A DNA stretch of 64,000 nt from Paragorgia papillata (lineage: Eukaryota > Cnidaria > Anthozoa > Scleralcyonacea > Coralliidae): assembly GCA_035771165.1 (NCBI GenBank), contig JAWNZC010000419.1, forward strand, positions 4,986,890-5,050,889. The letters run 5' to 3'. Both the position numbers and the translations under genes were made by a program. Numbering within the stretch: position 1 is the stretch's first letter; every line of letters starts with the position of its first letter. The notes below the pieces were generated by a model. The model had not been told where the DNA came from. It searched no databases and saw only the letters and a program-made list of their open reading frames with translations. Below are positions 24,521 through 38,832 of the stretch, piece by piece.

Positions 24521-25415
24521 GTAATAATATAGATTGCCTTAAATCGTGATTTATGAATCATATTGTGAAGTTTATTAATAATTTATGAACGCTTTTCCAA
24601 TCAATGTTTAAACATATACGTCAAGTGCATACCTCTGTAGACTCCATACAATTAGCGAAATAAAAATTATAATTACAACCACTAAAGGCATGTATACTCT
24701 TCTGATAAAACGACTAGTGTTTGCAACTGAAATTACAAGATCATAAAGGGACTTTTTCTCTTTCATTTCGTGATTGTATATATTTTCCAACACGGTTGTT
24801 ATTACTGTATACTCCAGAGAATAAACGGATAAAAGTCGAATCAATATTTTAAAAGATTATAACATATATACCTGTACAGTTTATGCCATCTCCACCAAAA
24901 CCAACATTACAGGTACACATGAATGATCCAACTGTATTGTTACAATATGCGTTTGAATCACATGGGTTGCTGAGACATTCATTGATGTCTAAAGTAACAT
25001 TAGAAAGAAAACTTTGTTAATTTCCATTGAAAGTACCCAAAAAAATAATGGAATTATTTCATTTCTTAATTTATTAAGCAAGAATTATTACCAGGAAAGC
25101 CCGGACTATTGAATCTTTGAAATGCCAAAACAAACGTATGAATTTAATGTGTTATTTCAATTTCTCAATTTGCATGCAGCTGTACAGTGAAAAGACCTCC
25201 ACCAAAACCAGGATCACATATACAGATAAAAGATTCAATTAACTGTATTGTTGCAAGCTTCGCTTGAATGGCATGGTTTATTAAGACACTCGTTAACATT
25301 CGAAATATGATAAAGAAAACATAATGTAAACTTGATAAAAAGTTTTTCCTTAGTTTATAGAAATGAAGGTACAACGTTTTTTTGGCGATATTTTAAACGG
25401 TCGATACGCAGATAC
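24272..25415 (-). repeat. Array unit: C, D, A, B
   Basis: C 24272-24388 (reads NCRC in place of NCTC), (TAA)n about 24425-24528, D 24633-24726, A 24872-24988, B 25180-25299. From here to 28099 the higher-order repeat has three units instead of two. Confidence 0.88.
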
Positions 25416-26554
25416 CTGTACAGTTTATGCCATCTCCACTAAAGCCAGCATCACATGTACAATTGTACGATCCTACTGTATTGTTACAAGTTGCGTTTGA
25501 ATGACATGGATTGTATTGACATTCGTTGATATCTTAAATGACAAAATAATAAAGATACAATTTCGACTTTAATTATAATTATAATAATAATAAAAATAAT
25601 AATAATAATAATAAAAATAACAATAATAACAATAATAATAATAATAATAATAATAATAGTAATAATATAGATTGCCTTAAATCGTGATTTATGAATCATA
25701 TTGTGAAGTTTATTAATAATTTATGAACGCTTTCCAATCAATGTTTAAACATATACGTCAAGTGCATACCTCTGTAGACTCCATACAATTAGCGAAATAA
25801 AAATTATAATTACAACCACTAAAGGCATGTATACTCTTCTGATAAAACGACTAGTGTTTGCAACTGAAATTACAAGATCATAAAGGGACTTTTTCTCTTT
25901 CATTTCGTGATTGTATATATTTTCCAACACGGTTGTTATTACTGTATACTCCAGAGAATAAACGGATAAAAGTCGAATCAATATTTTAAAAGATTATAAC
26001 ATGTATACCTGTACAGTTTATGCCATCTCCACTAAAACCCCCATTACAGGTACACATGAATGATCCAACAGTATTGTTACAATATGCGTTTGAGTCACAT
26101 GGGTTGTTGAGACATTCATTGATGTCTAAAGTAACATTAGAAAGAAAACTTTGTTAATTTTCATTGAAAGTAACTCCAAAAAATAATAGAATTATTTCAT
26201 TTTTAATTTATTAAGCAAGAATTAGTACCAGGAAAACCCGGACTATTGAATCTTTGAAATTGCCAAAACAAACGTATGAATTAAATGTGTTATTTCATTT
26301 TCTCAATTTGCATGCAGCTGTACAGTGAAAAGATCTGCACCAAAACCAGGATCACATATACAGATAAAAGATTCAATTAACTGTATTGTTACAAGCTTCG
26401 CTTGAATGGCATGGTTTATTAAGACACTCGTTAACATTCGAAATATGATAAAGAAAACATAATGTAAATGTGATAAAACGTTTTTCCTTAGTTTATAGAA
26501 ATGAAGGTACAACGTTTTTTTTTGCGATATTTTAAACGGTCGATACGCAGATAC
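25416..26554 (-). repeat. Array unit: C, D, A, B
   Basis: C 25416-25532, (TAA)n about 25565-25668, D 25770-25863, A 26009-26125, B 26318-26437. Confidence 0.88.
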
Positions 26555-26735
26555 CTGTACAGTTTATGCCATCTCCACTAAAGCCAGCATCACATGTACA
26601 ATTGTACGATCCTACTGTATTGTTACAAGTTGCGTTTGAATGACATGGATTGTTTTGACATTCGTTGATATCTTAAATGACAAAATCATAAAGATACAAT
26701 TTCGACTTTAATTATAATTATAATAATAATAAAAA

Positions 26736-26780
<45 letters not shown>

Positions 26781-26799
26781 TAATAACAATAACAATAAC

Positions 26800-26839
<40 letters not shown>

Positions 26840-27734
26840 GTAATAATATAGATTGCCTTAAATCGCGATTTCTGAATCATATTGTGAAGTTTATTAATAA
26901 TTTATGAACGCTTTCCAATCAAAGTTTAAACATATACGTCAAGTGCATACCTCTGTAGACTCCATACAATTAGAGAAATAAAACTTATAATTACAACCAC
27001 TAAAGGCATGTATATTCTTCTGATAAAACAACTACTGTTTGCAACTGAAATTACAAGATCATAAAGGGACTTTTTCTCTTTCATTTCGTGATTGTATATA
27101 TTTTCCAACACGGTTGTTATTACTGTATACTCCAGAGAATAAACGGATAAAAGTTGAATCAATATTTTAAAAGATTATAACATGTATACCTGTACAGTTT
27201 ATGCCATCTCCACTAAAACCCCCATTACAGGTACACATGAATGATCCAACTGTATTGTTACAATATGCGTTTGAGTCACATGGGTTGTTGAGACATTCAT
27301 TCATGTCTAACGTAACATCAGAAAGAAAACTTTGTTAATTTCCATTGAAAGTACGCCAAAAAATAATATAATTATTTCATTTTTAATTTATTAAGCAAGA
27401 ATTAGTACCAGGAAAACCCGGACTATTGAATCTTTGAAATTGCCAAAACAAACGTATGAATTAAATGTGTTATTTCATTTTCTCAATTTGCATGCAGCTG
27501 TGCAGTTAAACGATCTCCACCAAAACCAGGATCACATATACAGATAAAAGATTCAATTAACTGTATTGTTACAAGCTTCGCTTGAATGGCATGGTTTATT
27601 AAGACACTCGTTAACATTCGAAATATGATAAAGAAAACATAATGTAAACGTGATAAAATGTTATTCCTTAGTTTATATAAATGAAGGTATAACGGGTTTT
27701 TTTGCGATATTTTAAACGGTCGATACGCAGATAC
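26555..27734 (-). repeat. Array unit: C, D, A, B
   Basis: C 26555-26671, (TAA)n about 26705-26847, D 26951-27044, A 27190-27306, B 27498-27617. Confidence 0.88.
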
Positions 27735-28217
27735 CTGTACAGTTTATGCCATCTCCACTAAAGCCAGCATCACATGTACAATTGTACGATCCTACTGTAT
27801 TGTTACAAGTTGCGTTTGAATGACATGGATTATTTTGACATTCGTTGATATCTTAAATGACAAAATAATAAAGATACAATTTCGACTTTAATTATAATTA
27901 TAATAATAATAATAAAAATAATGGAAACTTTATTAAATGTCTTTTTAGATAATATACAATTGTAAATCTCGCTTATTTAAGGTAATTTACAATCGGCTAC
28001 TTGAATCAACACTAACAATATATAACTAATAACTATATATAACAACATAAAACAAATATACAGTACAATAATTTTAAAAAGTTAGCAGTTCAGGATTTGT
28101 TCGAAATATGATAAAGAAAACATAATGTAAACGTGATAAAATGTTATTCCTTAGTTTATATAAATGAAGGTATAACGGTTTTTTTTGCGATATTTTAAAC
28201 GGTCGATACGCAGATAC
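27735..28217 (-). repeat. Short array unit: C plus retroelement 3' fragment
   Basis: C 27735-27851 and R4-like fragment 27920-28099, same junction. Confidence 0.85.
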
Positions 28218-28386
28218 CTGTACAGTTTATGCCATCTCCACTAAAGCCAGCATCACATGTACAATTGTACGATCCTACTGTATTGTTACAAGTTGCGTTT
28301 GAATGACATGGATTGTATTGACATTCGTTGATATCTTAAATGACAAAATAATAAAGATACAATTTCGACTTTAATTATAATTATAA

Positions 28387-28417
<31 letters not shown>

Positions 28418-28435
28418 AAAAATAACAATAATAAC

Positions 28436-28469
<34 letters not shown>

Positions 28470-29358
28470 TAGATTGCCTTAAATCGTGATTTATGAATCA
28501 TATTGTGAAGTTTATTAATAATTTATGAACGCTTTCCAATCAATGTTTAAACATATACGTCAAGTGCATACCTCTGTAGACTCCATACAATTAGCGAAAT
28601 AAAAATTATAATTACAACCACTAAAGGCATGTATACTCTTCTGATAAAACGACTAGTGTTTGCAACTGAAATTACAAGATCATAAAGGGACTTTTTCTCT
28701 TTCATTTCGTGATTGTATATATTTTCCAACACGGTTGTTTATTACTGTATACTCCAGAGAATAAACGGATAAAAGTCGAATCAATATTTTAAAAGATTAT
28801 AACATGTATACCTGTACAGTTTATGCCATCTCCACTAAAACCCCCCATTACAGGTACACATGAATGATCCAACAGTATTGTTACAATATGCGTTTGAGTC
28901 ACATGGGTTGTTGAGACATTCATTGATGTCTAAAGTAACATTAGAAAGAAAACTTTGTTAATTTTCATTGAAAGTAACTCCAAAAAATAATAGAATTATT
29001 TCATTTTTAATTTATTAAGCAAGAATTAGTACCAGGAAAACCCGGACTATTGAATCTTTGAAATTGCCAAAACAAACGTATGAATTAAATGTGTTATTTC
29101 ATTTTCTCAATTTGCATGCAGCTGTGCAGTTAAACGATCTCCACCAAAACCAGGATCACATATACAGATAAAAGATTCAATTAACTGTATTGTTACAAGC
29201 TTCGCTTGAATGGCATGGTTTATTAAGACACTCGTTAACATTCGAAATATGATAAAGAAAACATAATGTAAATGTGATAAAACGTTTTTCCTTAGTTTAT
29301 AGAAATGAAGGTACAACGTTTTTTTTTGCGATATTTTAAACGGTCGATACGCAGATAC
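28218..29358 (-). repeat. Array unit with frameshifted A
   Basis: C 28218-28334, (TAA)n about 28365-28470, D 28572-28665, A 28812-28929, B 29122-29241. A has six C instead of five in its homopolymer, making it 118 nt. Confidence 0.88.
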
Positions 29359-29540
29359 CTGTACAGTTTATGCCATCTCCACTAAAGCCAGCATCACATG
29401 TACAATTGTACGATCCTACTGTATTGTTACAAGTTGCGTTTGAATGACATGGATTGTTTTGACATTCGTTGATATCTTAAATGACAAAATCATAAAGATA
29501 CAATTTCGACTTTAATTATAATTATAATAATAATAAAAAA

Positions 29541-29584
<44 letters not shown>

Positions 29585-29603
29585 TAATAACAATAACAAT
29601 AAC

Positions 29604-29646
<43 letters not shown>

Positions 29647-30542
29647 GTAATAATATAGATTGCCTTAAATCGCGATTTCTGAATCATATTGTGAAGTTTA
29701 TTAATAATTTATGAACGCTTTCCAATCAAAGTTTAAACATATACGTCAAGTGCATACCTCTGTAGACTCCATACAATTAGAGAAATAAAACTTATAATTA
29801 CAACCACTAAAGGCATGTATATTCTTCTGATAAAACAACTAGTGTTTGCAACTGAAATTACAAGATCATAAAGGGACTTTTTCTCTTTCATTTCGTGATT
29901 GTATATATTTTCCAACACGGTTGTTATTACTGTATACTCCAGAGAATAAACGGATAAAAGTTGAATCAATATTTTAAAAGATTATAACATGTATACCTGT
30001 ACAGTTTATGCCATCTCCACTAAAACCCCCATTACAGGTACACATGAATGATCCAACTGTATTGTTACAATATGCGTTTGAGTCACATGGGTTGTTGAGA
30101 CATTCATTCATGTCTAAAGTAACATCAGAAAGAAAACTTTGTTAATTTCCATTGAAAGTACGCCAAAAAATAATATAATTATTTCATTTTTAATTTATTA
30201 AGCAAGAATTAGTACCAGGAAAACCCGGACTATTGAATCTTTGAAATTGCCAAAACAAACGTATGAATTAAATGTGTTATTTCATTTTCTCAATTTGCAT
30301 GCAGCTGTGCAGTTAAACGATCTCCACCAAAACCAGGATCACATATACAGATAAAAGATTCAATTAACTGTATTGTTACAAGCTTCGCTTGAATGGCATG
30401 GTTTATTAAGACACTCGTTAACATTCGAAATATGATAAAGAAAACATAATGTAAACGTGATAAAATGTTATTCCTTAGTTTATATAAATGAAGGTATAAC
30501 GGTTTTTTTTTGCGATATTTTAAACGGTCGATACGCAGATAC
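29359..30542 (-). repeat. Array unit: C, D, A, B
   Basis: C 29359-29475, (TAA)n about 29505-29655, D 29758-29851, A 29997-30113, B 30305-30424. Confidence 0.88.
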
Positions 30543-31025
30543 CTGTACAGTTTATGCCATCTCCACTAAAGCCAGCATCACATGTACAATTGTACGATCC
30601 TACTGTATTGTTACAAGTTGCGTTTGAATGACATGGATTATTTTGACATTCGTTGATATCTTAAATGACAAAATAATAAAGATACAATTTCGACTTTAAT
30701 TATAATTATAATAATAATAATAAAAATAATGGAAACTTTATTAAATGTCTTTTTAGATAATATACAATTGTAAATCTCGCTTATTTAAGGTAATTTACAA
30801 TCGGCTACTTGAATCAACACTAACAATATATAACTAATAACTATATATAACAACATAAAACAAATATACAGTACAATAATTTTAAAAAGTTAGCAGTTCA
30901 GGATTTGTTCGAAATATGATAAAGAAAACATAATGTAAACGTGATAAAATGTTATTCCTTAGTTTATATAAATGAAGGTATAACGGGTTTTTTTGCGATA
31001 TTTTAAACGGTCGATACGCAGATAC
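30543..31025 (-). repeat. Short array unit: C plus retroelement 3' fragment
   Basis: C 30543-30659 and R4-like fragment 30728-30907, same junction. Confidence 0.85.
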
Positions 31026-31241
31026 CTGTACAGTTTATGCCATCTCCACTAAAGCCAGCATCACATCTACAATTGTACGATCCTACTGTATTGTTACAAG
31101 TTGCGTTTGAATGACATGGATTGTATTTGACATTCGTTGATATCTTAAATGACAAAATAATAAAGATACAATTTCGACTTTAATTATAATTATAATAATA
31201 ATAAAAATAATAATAATAATAATAAAAATAACAATAATAAC

Positions 31242-31275
<34 letters not shown>

Positions 31276-32173
31276 GTAATAATATAGATTGCCTTAAATC
31301 GTGATTTATGAATCATATTGTGAAGTTTATTAATAATTTATGAACGCTTTCCAATCAATGTTTAAACATATACGTCAAGTGCATACCTCTGTAGACTCCA
31401 TACAATTAGCGAAATAAAAATTATAATTACAACCACTAAAGGCATGTATACTCTTCTGATAAAACGACTAGTGTTTGCAACTGAAATTACAAGATCATAA
31501 AGGGACTTTTTCTCTTTCATTTCGTGATTGTATATATTTTCCAACACGGTTGTTATTACTGTATACTCCAGAGAATAAACGGATAAAAGTCGAATCAATA
31601 TTTTAAAAGATTATAACATGTATACCTGTACAGTTTATGCCATCTCCACTAAAACCCCCATTACAGGTACACATGAATGATCCAACAGTATTGTTACAAT
31701 ATGCGTTTGAGTCACATGGGTTGTTTGAGACATTCATTGATGTCTAAAGTAACATTAGAAAGAAAACTTTGTTAATTTTCATTGAAAGTAACTCCAAAAA
31801 ATAATAGAATTATTTCATTTTTAATTTATTAAGCAAGAATTAGTACCAGGAAAACCCGGACTATTGAATCTTTGAAATTGCCAAAACAAACGTATGAATT
31901 AAATGTGTTATTTCATTTTCTCAATTTGCATGCAGCTGTACAGTGAAAAGATCTGCACCAAAACCAGGATCACATATACAGATAAAAGATTCAATTAACT
32001 GTATTGTTACAAGCTTCGCTTGAATGGCATGGTTTATTAAGACACTCGTTAACATTCGAAATATGATAAAGAAAACATAATGTAAATGTGATAAAACGTT
32101 TTTCCTTAGTTTATAGAAATGAAGGTACAACGTTTTTTTTTTGCGATATTTTAAACGGTCGATACGCAGATAC
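31026..32173 (-). repeat. Array unit with frameshifts in C and A
   Basis: C 31026-31143, (TAA)n about 31180-31282, D 31387-31480, A 31626-31743, B 31936-32055. C and A each have one extra T, making both 118 nt. These are homopolymer changes, so sequencing error is possible. Confidence 0.88.
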
Positions 32174-32355
32174 CTGTACAGTTTATGCCATCTCCACTAA
32201 AGCCAGCATCACATGTACAATTGTACGATCCTACTGTATTGTTACAAGTTGCGTTTGAATGACATGGATTGTTTTGACATTCGTTGATATCTTAAATGAC
32301 AAAATCATAAAGATACAATTTCGACTTTAATTATAATTATAATAATAATAAAAAA

Positions 32356-32396
<41 letters not shown>

Positions 32397-32415
32397 TAAT
32401 AACAATAACAATAAC

Positions 32416-32467
<52 letters not shown>

Positions 32468-33362
32468 GTAATAATATAGATTGCCTTAAATCGCGATTTC
32501 TGAATCATATTGTGAAGTTTATTAATAATTTATGAACGCTTTCCAATCAAAGTTTAAACATATACGTCAAGTGCATACCTCTGTAGACTCCATACAATTA
32601 GAGAAATAAAACTTATAATTACAACCACTAAAGGCATGTATATTCTTCTGATAAAACAACTAGTGTTTGCAACTGAAATTACAAGATCATAAAGGGACTT
32701 TTTCTCTTTCATTTCGTGATTGTATATATTTTCCAACACGGTTGTTATTACTGTATACTCCAGAGAATAAACGGATAAAAGTTGAATCAATATTTTAAAA
32801 GATTATAACATGTATACCTGTACAGTTTATGCCATCTCCACTAAAACCCCCATTACAGGTACACATGAATGATCCAACTGTATTGTTACAATATGCGTTT
32901 GAGTCACATGGGTTGTTGAGACATTCATTCATGTCTAAAGTAACATCAGAAAGAAAACTTTGTTAATTTCCATTGAAAGTACGCCAAAAAATAATATAAT
33001 TATTTCATTTTTAATTTATTAAGCAAGAATTAGTACCAGGAAAACCCGGACTATTGAATCTTTGAAATTGCCAAAACAAACGTATGAATTAAATGTGTTA
33101 TTTCATTTTCTCAATTTGCATGCAGCTGTGCAGTTAAACGATCTCCACCAAAACCAGGATCACATATACAGATAAAAGATTCAATTAACTGTATTGTTAC
33201 AAGCTTCGCTTGAATGGCATGGTTTATTAAGACACTCGTTAACATTCGAAATATGATAAAGAAAACATAATGTAAACGTGATAAAATGTTATTCCTTAGT
33301 TTATATAAATGAAGGTATAACGGGTTTTTTTGCGATATTTTAAACGGTCGATACGCAGATAC
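32174..33362 (-). repeat. Array unit: C, D, A, B
   Basis: C 32174-32290, (TAA)n about 32320-32476, D 32579-32672, A 32818-32934, B 33126-33245. Confidence 0.88.
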
Positions 33363-33845
33363 CTGTACAGTTTATGCCATCTCCACTAAAGCCAGCATCA
33401 CATGTACAATTGTACGATCCTACTGTATTGTTACAAGTTGCGTTTGAATGACATGGATTATTTTGACATTCGTTGATATCTTAAATGACAAAATAATAAA
33501 GATACAATTTCGACTTTAATTATAATTATAATAATAATAATAAAAATAATGGAAACTTTATTAAATGTCTTTTTAGATAATATACAATTGTAAATCTCGC
33601 TTATTTAAGGTAATTTACAATCGGCTACTTGAATCAACACTAACAATATATAACTAATAACTATATATAACAACATAAAACAAATATACAGTACAATAAT
33701 TTTAAAAAGTTAGCAGTTCAGGATTTGTTCGAAATATGATAAAGAAAACATAATGTAAACGTGATAAAATGTTATTCCTTAGTTTATATAAATGAAGGTA
33801 TAACGGTTTTTTTTGCGATATTTTAAACGGTCGATACGCAGATAC
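33363..33845 (-). repeat. Short array unit: C plus retroelement 3' fragment
   Basis: C 33363-33479 and R4-like fragment 33548-33727, same junction. This is the last of five. Confidence 0.85.
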
Positions 33846-34030
33846 CTGTACAGTTTATGCCATCTCCACTAAAGCCAGCATCACATGTACAATTGTACGA
33901 TCCTACTGTATTGTTACAAGTTGCGTTTGAATGACATGGATTATTTTGACATTCGTTGATATCTTAAATGACAAAATAATAAAGATACAATTTCGACTTT
34001 AATTATAATTATAATAATAATAATAAAAAT

Positions 34031-35120
34031 AATGGAAACTTTATTAAATGTCTTTTTAGATAATATACAATTGTAAATCTCGCTTATTTAAGGTAATTTA
34101 CAATCGGCTACTTGAATCAACACTAACAATATATAACTAATAACTATATATAACAACATAAAACAAATATACAGTACAATAATTTTAAAAAGTTAGCAGT
34201 TCAGGATTTGTCCATTCCTTGTTTCGGCAACAGAATATGTAATAGGTGGTTCTGATTGCGATCGTCGTCATTCTATTAATACAATATTTTTGGTGAGTCT
34301 TGTCAAGGCTAAGATCATTCAGCATTTCTATGAATGTAGAACATTCTGCTGCAAAGACACCAAGGCAGCTAACCGATAGGTTTACAAATTTAACTGATCT
34401 GAATTGTTCACTTTGACTTTGTTCCCTTATTAATTCTGAATATTTGGATTTTTTACGATCGACGTTGTTTTGAAGATTTGACTCAAAACCAGCAGTCAGT
34501 TCAACAATGTAGAGGCATCTAGTACTTGGAGTTGATAGGAGCAAGTCTGGACGGTATGTGTCACCAGTTATTATGGATGGACGTTTATAACCTGGAAGAT
34601 CAACATAAAGACTTGAACCACTTACGGTCTGTAGGGTCGTTGCGAGAAAGTTCAAGATAGAGTCGTGTCTCCATGTAAATCGTTCCAGGTACGACTGGCA
34701 ACCTGCCACTACGTGAAGAAGAGTTTCTGGAGCCAGACAAAGAGAACAATCTGAAGTTGGTGATACAACCCATCTTGCAAGGTTTTTGCGCGTGGGAAGA
34801 GAGTTATTCATATATCGTATTGTAAAATTAAAAATATTTTTCGGGAGGTTGGACTGAGACGCACACCATATTTTCGTAAGCTGGGGAAAGGAGAACTTAG
34901 TAATATTGGAGAAAAAGGATCCCTGACAGGTTAAATGGTTATGAAGTCTATCTTCTTGTCCAGAGCGAAAGTCCTTAAGAACTTGCTTGGTGGAGTTATA
35001 GACATCATACTGGATATTTGTGCTGTTACTAGTTGACTTCCAGAGTTCATTGATTGCTTGGTTTGGAGATGTTTTAAGAGCTGTACGGAGAACTGTTTGG
35101 CATTGGGTGAATTTGACAGA
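34031..35120 (-). mobile_element. 5'-truncated R4/Dong-like non-LTR retrotransposon, copy 2
   Basis: The open frame at 34185-35153 on the minus strand gives 322 residues, of which the first dozen come from microsatellite sequence. A zinc knuckle has C136, C139, H147 and C152. The nuclease block has P202-D203 and E218 in VELT, followed by lysines near 234-237. This order (knuckle, then PD-(D/E)xK-type nuclease, C-terminal) is characteristic of RLE-encoding non-LTR elements. The reverse transcriptase is missing through 5' truncation. The first 180 bp (34031-34210) equal the fragments found five times in the array. Target choice in (TAA)n recalls Dong of the R4 clade; the clade call is an inference. 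Confidence 0.78.
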
Positions 35121-35154
35121 AAATAAAAATAAAAATAATAACAATAATAACAAT

Positions 35155-36169
35155 AATGGAAACTTTATTAAATGTTTTTTCTTTTCTACATATACAATTA
35201 TAAATCTCGCTTATTAAGGTAATTTACAATTGTCTACTTGAATCACAACTAATAATATATAATAACAACTAATGACTATATAATAAAACATGCAAATTTA
35301 TATACAAATATTTCAAAAAGCTAATAATTTGGGATTTCCCCATTCCTTATTTCGGCAGCAGAAAATGTAATACGTAGTTCTGATAGCTATAGTCATCATT
35401 TTCCTTACGCAGTACATTTGGTGCTTGTTATCAAGACCAACCTTATCTAGCATATCTAAAAAAGTAGAACACTCATTCGCAAAAACACCTAGGCAGCTCA
35501 TGGAGAGATTTATAAATTTTACATCATTAAAATGTTCACTTTGCTGTTTTACTAGTTCACTATATTTATCTTCTTTCCGTTTGACGTTGTTTTGAAGGTT
35601 TGATTCAAAAACAACGGTAAGTTCGAGAACATAAAGACGGCCGTTTGAACAATGCAATAGCAAATCTGGACGATACGTGTCACCAGTTAGGATAGATGGG
35701 CTTTTGAATCCAGGTAGATCGACAAAGAGGTCTGAACCGTTAACAGTTTGTAAGGTATTTGCAAGAAAGTTAAGAATTGAATTGTGCCTCCATGTAAAGC
35801 GTTCAAGATACGATTGACAACCAGCAACAACGTGTAGTAGTGTTTCTGGGCTCAGACAAAAGGAGCATTCTGGACTTGAAGATATTCCCCATCTGTGAAG
35901 GTTTTTGCGTGTCGGAGTAGAATTGTTCACATAACGTATAGTAAAGTTATAAATGTTTTTTGGCAGTTTTGATTGAGCAGTTGACCACACCTTGTTAAGC
36001 TTTGATAAGGAGAACTTGGTAACGTTAGAAAAAAAGGATCCCTGACAAGTCAAGTGGTTTTGAAGTCTATCTTCATGCCCAGAACGGAAATCTTTCAGAA
36101 CTTCTTTAGTAGAGTTATAGACGTCGTATTGAATATTAGTATGATTATTAGTGGATTTCCACAGTTCAC

Positions 36170-36170
<1 letters not shown>
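35155..36170 (-). mobile_element. 5'-truncated R4/Dong-like non-LTR retrotransposon, copy 3
   Basis: This 1016-bp element has an intact C-terminal reading frame from 36170 down to 35313, without a natural start. It is a different subfamily from copy 2 but has the same motifs (C-x2-C-x7-H-x4-C, RPDLLL, VLELT). It is nearly identical to copy 1 at 14941-15955. Its 3' end abuts the 5' end of copy 2 across a 35-bp A/T-rich microsatellite, so two subfamilies lie head to tail in one original (TAA)n site. Confidence 0.78.
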
Positions 36171-36253
<83 letters not shown>

Positions 36254-37148
36254 GTAATAATATAGATTGCCTTAAATCGCGATTTCTGAATCATATTGTG
36301 AAGTTTATTAATAATTTATGAACGCTTTCCAATCAAAGTTTAAACATATATGTCAAGTGCATACCTCTGTAGACTCCATACAATTAGAGAAATAAAAATT
36401 ATAATTACAACCACTAAAGGCATGTATATTCTTCTGATAAAACAACTAGTGTTTGCAACTGAAATTACAAGATCATAAAGGGACTTTTTCTCTTTCATTT
36501 CGTGATTGTATATATTTTCCAACACGGTTGTTATTACTGTACACTCCAGAGAATAAACGGATAAAAGTCGAATCAATATTTTAAAAGATTATAACATGTA
36601 TACCTGTACAGTTTATGCCATCTCCACTAAAACCCCCATTACAGGTACACATGAATGATCCAACTGTATTGTTACAATATGCGTTTGAATCACATGTGTT
36701 GTTGAGACATTCATTGATGTCTAAAGTAATATTAGAAAGAAAACTTTGTTAATTTCCATTCAAAGTACCCAAAAAAATAATAGAATTATTTCATTTTTAA
36801 TTTATTAAGCAAGAATTAGTACCAGGAAAACCCGGACTATTGAATCTTTGAAATTGCCAAAACAAACGTATGAAATTAATGTGTTATTTCATTTTCTCAA
36901 TTTGCATGCAGCTTATGTAGTTAAACGATCTCCACCAAAACCAGGATCACATATACAGATAAAAGATTCAAGTAACTGTATTGTTACAAGCTTCGCTTGA
37001 ATGGCATGGTTTATCAAGACACTCGTTAACATTAGAAATATGATAAAGAAAACATAATGTAAACGTGATAAAATGTTTTTCCTTAGTTTATATAAATGAA
37101 GGTATAACGTTTTTTTGGCGATATTTTAAACGGTCGATACGCAGATAC

Positions 37149-38126
<978 letters not shown>

Positions 38127-38832
38127 GAAATATTTGTACACAAATAGGATTTTTATGTTTTCTATCTGTCGGTTTGTATTGTAAAAAGTAATATAAATAA
38201 CGTAATAACATGTGTAAAGATCCTGTGACTGTTATCATGCAGACTAACATAGCGTAACAGGAGGTCTGTCTTGCATAGGGTAGAGATAGAATATCAGCTA
38301 CCCATATAGGGCATAGTGGCAACTCTGCTGTTATAGGATATTTCTTACACGTGAGCTTCATGGTGTGAGGAAGAATCCATTTTACTTGAATTTCGAACAA
38401 GTCAAGTTGGTATTCGTGTTTTTTCTTTTCAAGGTAAGAATTCTTTGGAACATTTGTTTTAAAACTCTTGGCAGTTCACCGCCTTTTCACTTTCCTCTCG
38501 ATCCAAATTAACACCCTGCCTAGGCAGCACTCTACTTTTTTTTACTCTCTGGTAGTGATGTTTTCAAAAAATTACAACAAACAGAAACAGTGGGACATAA
38601 CGGATGACGAGTGGTTATAGCATTTATGTATAGCTAGTAAGTGTTTTATATTTTAAAATAGTAAAATAGATAGATAACCTTGAATAATAGATAACCTTGA
38701 TTTAAGTGTCAAACTGAAATAGCAGTAATATAACTAGTAAATAGGGACACTAATTATAATACAAACTGAAACGTACTTATATTCTAAGTAAATTTGACAA
38801 TAAATACAGATTAATGAAATAGCTTGGTGCTT
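38127..38832. other. Noncoding spacer right of the EGF array
   Basis: No exon or repeat recognised. The 108-residue minus-strand frame at 38074-38400 starts outside any splice context and overlaps the B fragment, so it is not called. Confidence 0.5.

Larger units (their letters stand above)
33846..37148 (-). repeat. Array unit with two retrotransposons
   Basis: C 33846-33962, R4-like copies 34031-35120 and 35155-36170, (TAA)n about 36171-36255, D 36365-36458, A 36604-36720, B 36912-37032. A reads NNTC in place of NNPC. It probably preserves the arrangement from which the higher-order repeats arose. Confidence 0.88.

Noticed and set aside
12138..32130. Repeated 69-residue minus-strand ORF ending ICICDPGFG...VQLHAN
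   Set aside because: It covers the pseudo-exon B in a shifted frame and starts in intron; without splice sites it is not a coding exon.
12458..32508. Repeated poly-isoleucine ORFs on the minus strand
   Set aside because: They are translations of (TAA)n/(ATT)n microsatellites running through exon C and intron sequence, with lengths tracking microsatellite length.
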